Below, one piece after another: positions 59,577 through 64,000 of a DNA stretch of 64,000 bases (positions are counted from its first letter, which is position 1; each line of letters starts with the position of its first letter). The DNA is from Armatimonadia bacterium (lineage in GTDB: Bacteria; Armatimonadota; Zipacnadia; Zipacnadales; JABUFB01). Both the position numbers and the translations under genes were made by a program. The stretch lies in NCBI GenBank assembly GCA_039679385.1, contig JBDKVB010000074.1, forward strand, positions 45,706 through 109,705. Direction: 5' to 3'. The notes under the pieces are model-generated. The model did not search any database. It was not told the origin of the DNA and was given only the letters and a program-made list of their open reading frames with translations.

Positions 59577-60569
59577 CTAGGCATCCTCAGCCGGCACCAC
59601 TGCCTCGTCGCCAGGCTCACTCGGCCTGCCTCGGTAGATCGCCCGCTGGTACAAGGGATGGTACTCTGACCATCCGCCCGTTCGCTCACCGCGCTGGATG
59701 ACTTGCTTGAAGCCTTGCACCTGCGCGTCCAGATTGTCCGCGAAGTGCAGAGCACAGGCCTCCATCGTCGAAGGAACCACGGGAGCTCCCCAGTCGCGCT
59801 CTCCGTGGTGGCTCAGCAGCATGTGGGTCAGCAGGTTGGCCAGTTCAGTGGGGAAGCCGTCGATCTGGGCGATCTTCTCTCCCACCCAGCGATCGGTCAG
59901 CACGGTGTGCCCGACAAACCGGCCCAGATCAGTATAGTCAACCGTTATCGCGCCGCCAAGTTCCCGCATCTTGCCGAGGTCATGCAAGAGCCCGCCCGTG
60001 ATCAGCAGGTCACGGTCAAGCTCGGGGTGCATATCGGCCGCCGTGTTGAGCAGCGCCACGACCGACAGGGTGTGCTCCAGCAGCCCGCCGGCGTAGGAGT
60101 GATGCAGAGTCTTCGAGCCCGGGGCCCAGGCGAAGTTGCGCCGGAAGTCCTCGTCGGTCACGAAGGAGTCCAGAAGCGCCCGCAGGTAGGGTTGAGTAAC
60201 CTGGGCCACTGCCGCATCCAGCCCCTCAAGCAGCTCATCGGGCGACTTCCCGGACCGGGCGATGAGCTCCGCCGGATCGTAAGTGCCCTCCGGGGCGAGC
60301 ACGACCTCGCTAAGGACGAACTGGAGTGTGCCCTGGTACTCCTCGACGCGGCCACTGGCCAGCACCACGTCACCGACCTCGAAACCCGCAGCCAGCTCCT
60401 CCGCGCGATCCCAGACCCGTCCCTTGATCTCGCCGGTGCGGTCACACAGGACCAGGTTCATGTACTGGCCGGGCTTGTTGCGGAAGCTCGCCAGCGACTT
60501 GCTCTTGACGGCGAAGACGCTGGTGACCCGTGCGTTGGGGACCAGGTCGCGCACGAAGTGCTTTTTCAT
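59577..60569 (-). CDS. YhaM-like 3'-5' exoribonuclease (OB + HD domain)
   Basis: 330 residues from ATG 60569 (GGAGGAGGA upstream; the frame runs to 60665). An OB-fold N-terminus (about 1-95: KKHFVRDLVPNARVTSVFAVK, VWDRAEELAAGFEVGDVVLASG) and an HD phosphohydrolase (about 150-300: HHSYAGGLLEHTLSVV, TGGLLHDLGKMRE, LLSHHGERDWG) with His-Asp metal residues intact. YhaM/CBF1-type enzymes trim RNA or ssDNA from the 3' end. It is next to a Clp1/Grc3-like kinase gene on the same strand. Confidence 0.85.
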   Translation of the reverse strand: MKKHFVRDLVPNARVTSVFAVKSKSLASFRNKPGQYMNLVLCDRTGEIKGRVWDRAEELAAGFEVGDVVLASGRVEEYQGTLQFVLSEVVLAPEGTYDPAELIARSGKSPDELLEGLDAAVAQVTQPYLRALLDSFVTDEDFRRNFAWAPGSKTLHHSYAGGLLEHTLSVVALLNTAADMHPELDRDLLITGGLLHDLGKMRELGGAITVDYTDLGRFVGHTVLTDRWVGEKIAQIDGFPTELANLLTHMLLSHHGERDWGAPVVPSTMEACALHFADNLDAQVQGFKQVIQRGERTGGWSEYHPLYQRAIYRGRPSEPGDEAVVPAEDA

Positions 60570-60668
60570 GTCCTCCTCCCCCTCCTCGGGCAGGGGAAGG
60601 GTCAGTCCCTCCTCAGTGAACAAGGTCTCCCTGGGTGAATCATCTCTGTTCAAGGTTAGGAGCACTCC

Positions 60669-61562
60669 TCAGAATTGGGTTCCATCGGGCTTGAGCCGCA
60701 GGCAACCGAAATCAACCACCCTGGCCTCCTCGGCCTGAGGTGGTCCCAGGATCAGAAGCCGACCGGCGCGCCAGTCAATCGCCTGCAGCAAGCCAACGCA
60801 CATACCGCGGCCTTCGCCGTCGCAAAACCCCAGCAGCAGTCCCTTGAGCCGCTCGGCAAGGCCCGGATCAGCGGCAAACAACTCGGGAGCCGGTGCGTGG
60901 AGCCAGTCCCGGTCCTGCTTCTCGACCCACCGCAGATTCGCCCCCGACAACCACCGCGCGAACAGACTCTCGCGCCAGGCCTTCCGCGTCGCCACCGACT
61001 TGCCCTTCGCCGCCGGCGCGACGGCCAGGCGATGGAAGGACACCCCGGGATCGTCCCGCCAAGACTCCAGGGAGGACTCCAACTCGGTGAGCTCGCCCAG
61101 CAGGACCACGTGGACCGGACGCAGGTACCTGATCTTGGCGCTCTTGAGCACTGGACCGACGGGACCGCTCACGCAGCCGGTGGTATCCAGCACAACCCAA
61201 TCCGAACCGGCTCCTGCGCCGGCCCGGCAGGCGGCCAGGGTCGCCTTCACCATGCCCGCCGGTCGACGATCCGGCGAGGTCGCTCCAACGAAGTAGAACC
61301 CGCTGCGGTCGGTGCCCAGTTGCCACCATCCCACGGTGGTCGGCGGACCAATGCGGGACTGGCCGACATCGGCGTCCACCAGGGTCACGGAAGGGCGACC
61401 ACCTGACCGGAGCTGCTCAGCCAGCCACCAGGCCAGCGTGGTCTTCCCACTGTCCGAGGCGCCAAACACCACCAGCCTTCCGGTGGCCGGCAGGGACCCA
61501 AGGAGGTCCTGCCACGCAGCCGGTACCTCGGACGGCGGATCAGGAGGTAGTACGAGCTCCAT
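60669..61562 (-). CDS. Clp1/Grc3-like polynucleotide 5'-hydroxyl kinase
   Basis: 297 residues, ATG 61562. A P-loop GASDSGKTTLAWWL (about 34-47) with TLVDADVGQSRIGPPTTVGW, the Clp1_P/NOL9 signature, then WVVLDTTGC and HVVLLGELTELE. The NOL9/Grc3 and Clp1 families phosphorylate RNA 5'-OH ends. The C-terminal domain is short and of unknown fold. Located beside an exoribonuclease, it may work in RNA-end processing. The assignment to the kinase family is good, the activity inferred. Confidence 0.8.
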   Translation of the reverse strand: MELVLPPDPPSEVPAAWQDLLGSLPATGRLVVFGASDSGKTTLAWWLAEQLRSGGRPSVTLVDADVGQSRIGPPTTVGWWQLGTDRSGFYFVGATSPDRRPAGMVKATLAACRAGAGAGSDWVVLDTTGCVSGPVGPVLKSAKIRYLRPVHVVLLGELTELESSLESWRDDPGVSFHRLAVAPAAKGKSVATRKAWRESLFARWLSGANLRWVEKQDRDWLHAPAPELFAADPGLAERLKGLLLGFCDGEGRGMCVGLLQAIDWRAGRLLILGPPQAEEARVVDFGCLRLKPDGTQF

Positions 61563-61617
61563 GAAGCGCGCTCACCGACGCAAGTCTGCCGAAGGGCCAC
61601 GTCAAAGGGCGGACAGG

Positions 61618-62190
61618 CTACTTTTCCCCTGCCCGGTTCCGTGGCCCGCTCTGGTTGACGAGACCGCGTATCTCGCTGTTGGGGACGATGATCTCCTCGC
61701 CGTCACGAGTGCGCAGCTTCGTGTTGCGCAGCGTGAGGGCGCTGACCGTTCCGCTGTAGGCACCAATCTGCACGTCATCGCCCACCGCGAAGAGGTAGTC
61801 GTAGTGCAGCAGATACCCTGCCACGGCATCGCGCAGCGGCTGGCGCATCCCGAGGGCCACCAAGATCAGCAGGCCAAGGCCGAGCGGATACAGGTCCATC
61901 TGCGGGTTGAAGCGGAAGATCCGCAAGATGATCGCCAGCGCCACGGTGTACAGGATCACACGCGTGAGCATCAGCGGGATCCCGAGCACGAGGCGCCGGC
62001 GCTCAAGGCGCTGGAGGTTCTCGGCTCCTGCATCTCGGGCCAGGGCCGGAGCCAGCAGGCGCCGCAGGCGAGCGTTGATGAGGTATACGAGCGCCTCGAA
62101 CAGGGCCGCCACCAGGACGGCTCGCGTCAGCTGCAAGGGCAGATTGCCCGCCCACAGGTGGCGAACGTACAAGAAGAAGCTACCATTCAC
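61618..62190 (-). CDS. small MscS-family mechanosensitive channel
   Basis: 190 residues from GTG 62190 (AGGGAG 9 nt upstream). Two or three transmembrane helices (about 12-38, 68-90, 105-120), then the MscS beta domain: VGDDVQIGAYSGTVSALTLRNTKLR, split before EEIIVPNSEIRG. The pore-lining helix part is GMRQPLRDAVAGYLL. Much shorter than E. coli MscS, lacking the C-terminal portal domain. Overlaps the end region of the peptidase gene. Confidence 0.85.
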   Translation of the reverse strand: MNGSFFLYVRHLWAGNLPLQLTRAVLVAALFEALVYLINARLRRLLAPALARDAGAENLQRLERRRLVLGIPLMLTRVILYTVALAIILRIFRFNPQMDLYPLGLGLLILVALGMRQPLRDAVAGYLLHYDYLFAVGDDVQIGAYSGTVSALTLRNTKLRTRDGEEIIVPNSEIRGLVNQSGPRNRAGEK

Positions 62191-62196
62191 GCCGAA

Positions 62197-63171
62197 TCAC
62201 TCCCTGAGTGGCCCTTCGTCGTTGGTGCCTTCGAGAAACTCGTCGTCCGGTTCGATCCCGACGAACAGCGCCCGCAGACGTTCCTCTTCCTGCATGCGCT
62301 CCCGGATCTCCCGTGCTATCCGGAAACGCACCACCACCGCGACAAGGAAGAGCGCAGCCATCGCCCCGAAGATCGCCAACTCCACGGTCAACGGCACCCC
62401 TCGTGACACGTACTGCTTGCGGGTCTCAGCCAACCACCGCTTCTCGATCACATCGAGCGGCATCCCCAGGGCACGACGCAGGGCCAAGCGTTCGTCGCCC
62501 TGCGCAGCGAGGATCTCCAGGAACCGCCCAAGGGCCCCCGGCGGCCCGTTGTCGATCATGAAGTCAACCAGCGTATGGCTCTGGGCGTAGGCCAGATCGA
62601 CGGTCTCGCGCTTGCCGCTGAAGGCCTGCTCCAGGTTGTCCAGGCTCAGCAGGCGATCCTCCACGGACGCCCTCCCCAGGACATCTTTCTGTGCCGCAGG
62701 CATCTCGCCTTCCATCCACTGCGCGAGTCCCTCATGCACCCACCGTGGCGGTTCAAGACCCTCACGCCCCATTTTCATATCCAGCAGCACATGCGTCAAC
62801 TCGTGGGTGACAAGTCGCTGCAAGTCCTTACCGTGCAAGGGCTTGAGGACCACCTGTCGACGGTGGTGCACTGCGACGCCCAGCGTCCACGGAGGCAGCT
62901 TGACCCCGGCACGCTGGTCGAACTCCTCGGCAGAGCGCACGATCTCCACCGTAATGGTTCCGGTGACGGGCAGGTCCAGCGTCTCGCCGAGCTCCTTGAG
63001 AGCCTCCTGACCGTAGCCGCGAACCTCGAAGGCGATGTCCTCCTGGTCGGGCCAGTAGCGGATGTCGAGGTTCCGACCGCCCAGAGAGAGGCGCTCCCCC
63101 TGGGTCAGACCGCCACTCGCAGCGACCGCCAGCATCACCAACCAGAGCAGAGGCCGAACCCACGACGCCAT
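62197..63171 (-). CDS. exported/membrane metallopeptidase (peptidase MA-like, HELTH)
   Basis: 324 residues from ATG 63171 (GGAGG upstream); the frame to 63279 is the shadow of the next gene. N-terminal signal/anchor (about 4-20), a domain with the gluzincin site HELTH (about 125-129), then WVHEGLAQWMEG providing the third zinc ligand Glu. A C-terminal transmembrane helix (about 260-285) and cytoplasmic tail are unusual for the family. Likely cleaves cell-envelope proteins. It is 7 nt upstream of the MscS gene. Confidence 0.82.
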   Translation of the reverse strand: MASWVRPLLWLVMLAVAASGGLTQGERLSLGGRNLDIRYWPDQEDIAFEVRGYGQEALKELGETLDLPVTGTITVEIVRSAEEFDQRAGVKLPPWTLGVAVHHRRQVVLKPLHGKDLQRLVTHELTHVLLDMKMGREGLEPPRWVHEGLAQWMEGEMPAAQKDVLGRASVEDRLLSLDNLEQAFSGKRETVDLAYAQSHTLVDFMIDNGPPGALGRFLEILAAQGDERLALRRALGMPLDVIEKRWLAETRKQYVSRGVPLTVELAIFGAMAALFLVAVVVRFRIAREIRERMQEEERLRALFVGIEPDDEFLEGTNDEGPLRE

Positions 63172-63175
63172 CAGC

Positions 63176-63952
63176 CTACTTCCTCCATGCCGGGCAGTCC
63201 CCTCGCGAGCGGCACCACCGGCACTGGCCACCCTTCTTCGCTCCGAAGGCCTGGTCGCGGCGGATCTGCCCGGCAACACCGGCCAGGCGTCTCACGAGGT
63301 CCTCCTGCTCCGGCAGGCTGAGAGCGTAGGTCACCTGCCTGCCTCGGCGCAGGTCCACCATGACTCCCTGCACCTCAGTGCCGCCGAGGTGTCGGGCCGC
63401 CAGTAGGTACAGCAGGCCCCAGGAGAAGCCGCCGGTCAGCTCCCCGGAGGAAGGTGGGCGTCGCGAGGTCGTGAAACGCACGACCTGGGGCAAGGGCGAA
63501 CCCTCACCAATCAGCAGCTCGGCGACCGCGACCAGTCGATGCCCGGACAGCTCTGCCTCCAGCCGCAGATCCACGCTCAGTGCTGAGGTGACCGAGAGCG
63601 GCTCGGACCAGTGCTGCTCCAGCATCCGCAGGCCGTCGCGGCGCAGGTCCTCCTCCTCGCGGCTGTCCTTGCACAGAGAGCCGTCCCAGGTGTCCTCAAA
63701 AGACTCTAACAGGGCCGGGAGGCCCAAGACCTCCGGGCCGCCGGCCTTGTACATCTCCAGGAGAGCGGTCCTTACCGCGCGGTGCAGCGCTGCCGGTCCT
63801 CCCGAGAAGTCCCGGGTCTCGGCGCGGGTAGCAAAATGGGACAGGAGGTACTTGCGGGGGCACTCCTCGTAGTCTTCCAGATTCCGCGCCGTCAGCGGGG
63901 CTTCAGGTGGCGGCGGCGGGGCCAGTAGATAGCCCTCAGTGGGTTCCGTCAT
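63176..63952 (-). CDS. PD-(D/E)XK-type nuclease-like protein with Cys cluster, probably inactive
   Basis: 258 residues, ATG 63952. The start resembles RecB/Cas4-type nucleases: SARNLEDYEECPRKYLLSH-like (LTARNLEDYEECPRKYLLSH), and a C-terminal CRWCRSRGDCPAW that with the first Cys would form a four-Cys iron-sulfur site. The expected catalytic Asp and the ExK are not evident (HRLVAVAELLIGEG, then VVRFTTSRRPP). So the fold is likely, nuclease activity doubtful. It overlaps closely with the peptidase gene. Confidence 0.7.
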   Translation of the reverse strand: MTEPTEGYLLAPPPPPEAPLTARNLEDYEECPRKYLLSHFATRAETRDFSGGPAALHRAVRTALLEMYKAGGPEVLGLPALLESFEDTWDGSLCKDSREEEDLRRDGLRMLEQHWSEPLSVTSALSVDLRLEAELSGHRLVAVAELLIGEGSPLPQVVRFTTSRRPPSSGELTGGFSWGLLYLLAARHLGGTEVQGVMVDLRRGRQVTYALSLPEQEDLVRRLAGVAGQIRRDQAFGAKKGGQCRWCRSRGDCPAWRK

Positions 63953-63972
63953 GAGTGGGGCCTTCGCCGTAA

Positions 63973-64000
63973 GGGGCCCGGGAACCTGCTTCCGGGCCCC
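63973..64000. terminator. GC-rich hairpin at the window edge
   Basis: GGGGCCCGG (63973-63981) pairs with CCGGGCCCC (63992-64000) around 10 nt. Likely a terminator of a gene just outside the window. Confidence 0.5.

Overview
The window is GC-rich, gene-dense bacterial chromosome with short intergenic gaps, frequent GTG/TTG starts and many start/stop overlaps. It holds about 53 protein genes and no rRNA, tRNA, CRISPR array, insertion sequence or prophage that I can see. The gene mix points to a flagellated, probably two-membrane bacterium with a partly anaerobic or nitrosative-stress lifestyle and a taste for sugars: UroD-like proteins, a sulfatase, a beta-helix protein and an esterase, Hcp with its regulator, a NapH/NapG-like protein, and an RseB-like envelope-stress module. 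An Armatimonadota-like or neighbouring uncultured lineage would fit, but this is an inference with low confidence.

Layout. 1-5.1 kb: secreted beta-propeller and VIT/vWA proteins (overlapping, minus strand), then an esterase. 5.1-9.2 kb: a UroD-like protein facing two tandem paralogues of a secreted thioredoxin-fold protein. Both are interrupted by an in-frame TGA exactly where the first active-site cysteine belongs, and both have the same SECIS-like hairpin just downstream, so I call them selenoproteins. 9.2-12.8 kb: HcpR-type regulator, its operator, hcp, a hemerythrin and a cupin. 12.8-18.6 kb: a minus-strand operon of zinc-ribbon membrane protein, radical SAM/SPASM enzyme, a second SPASM protein lacking the radical SAM cysteines, a DUF2207-like membrane protein with a Gly-rich tail of alternating Cys-Ala, and a methyltransferase. 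This looks like an undescribed protein-tail modification system.

18.8-35 kb: sulfatase, DUF2148 protein, MutS2, HDAC-like hydrolase, beta-helix protein, large membrane protein, a GreA fusion, ArgRS and a DUF1385 protein. 35-43.5 kb: rpmB, FNT channel, mtaB, glycosyltransferase, rpe, rhomboid, groEL/groES and dut, with divergent groES and dut promoters. 43.5-50.6 kb: Hcp-associated disulfide protein, TlpA-like lipoprotein, NapH-NapG-like fusion, Zn-alcohol dehydrogenase, cysK and a two-component system. 50.6-56.6 kb: second UroD-like protein, a membrane domain fused to a GT26 glycosyltransferase, two PfkB kinases and a sugar isomerase-like protein. 56.6-64 kb: flgM behind a sigma-28 promoter, an ECF sigma/anti-sigma/RseB-like operon with its own ECF-type promoter, a YhaM-like exonuclease next to a Clp1/Grc3-like kinase, an MscS channel, a membrane peptidase and a degenerate PD-(D/E)XK protein.

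The genes link into a few themes: thiol/selenol and iron-sulfur redox chemistry (twin selenoproteins, TlpA-like, Hcp, Hcp-associated protein, NapHG-like), nitrosative-stress response (HcpR operator placed at about -41.5 of a predicted hcp promoter), a Cys-tail/radical-SAM operon, and carbohydrate use.
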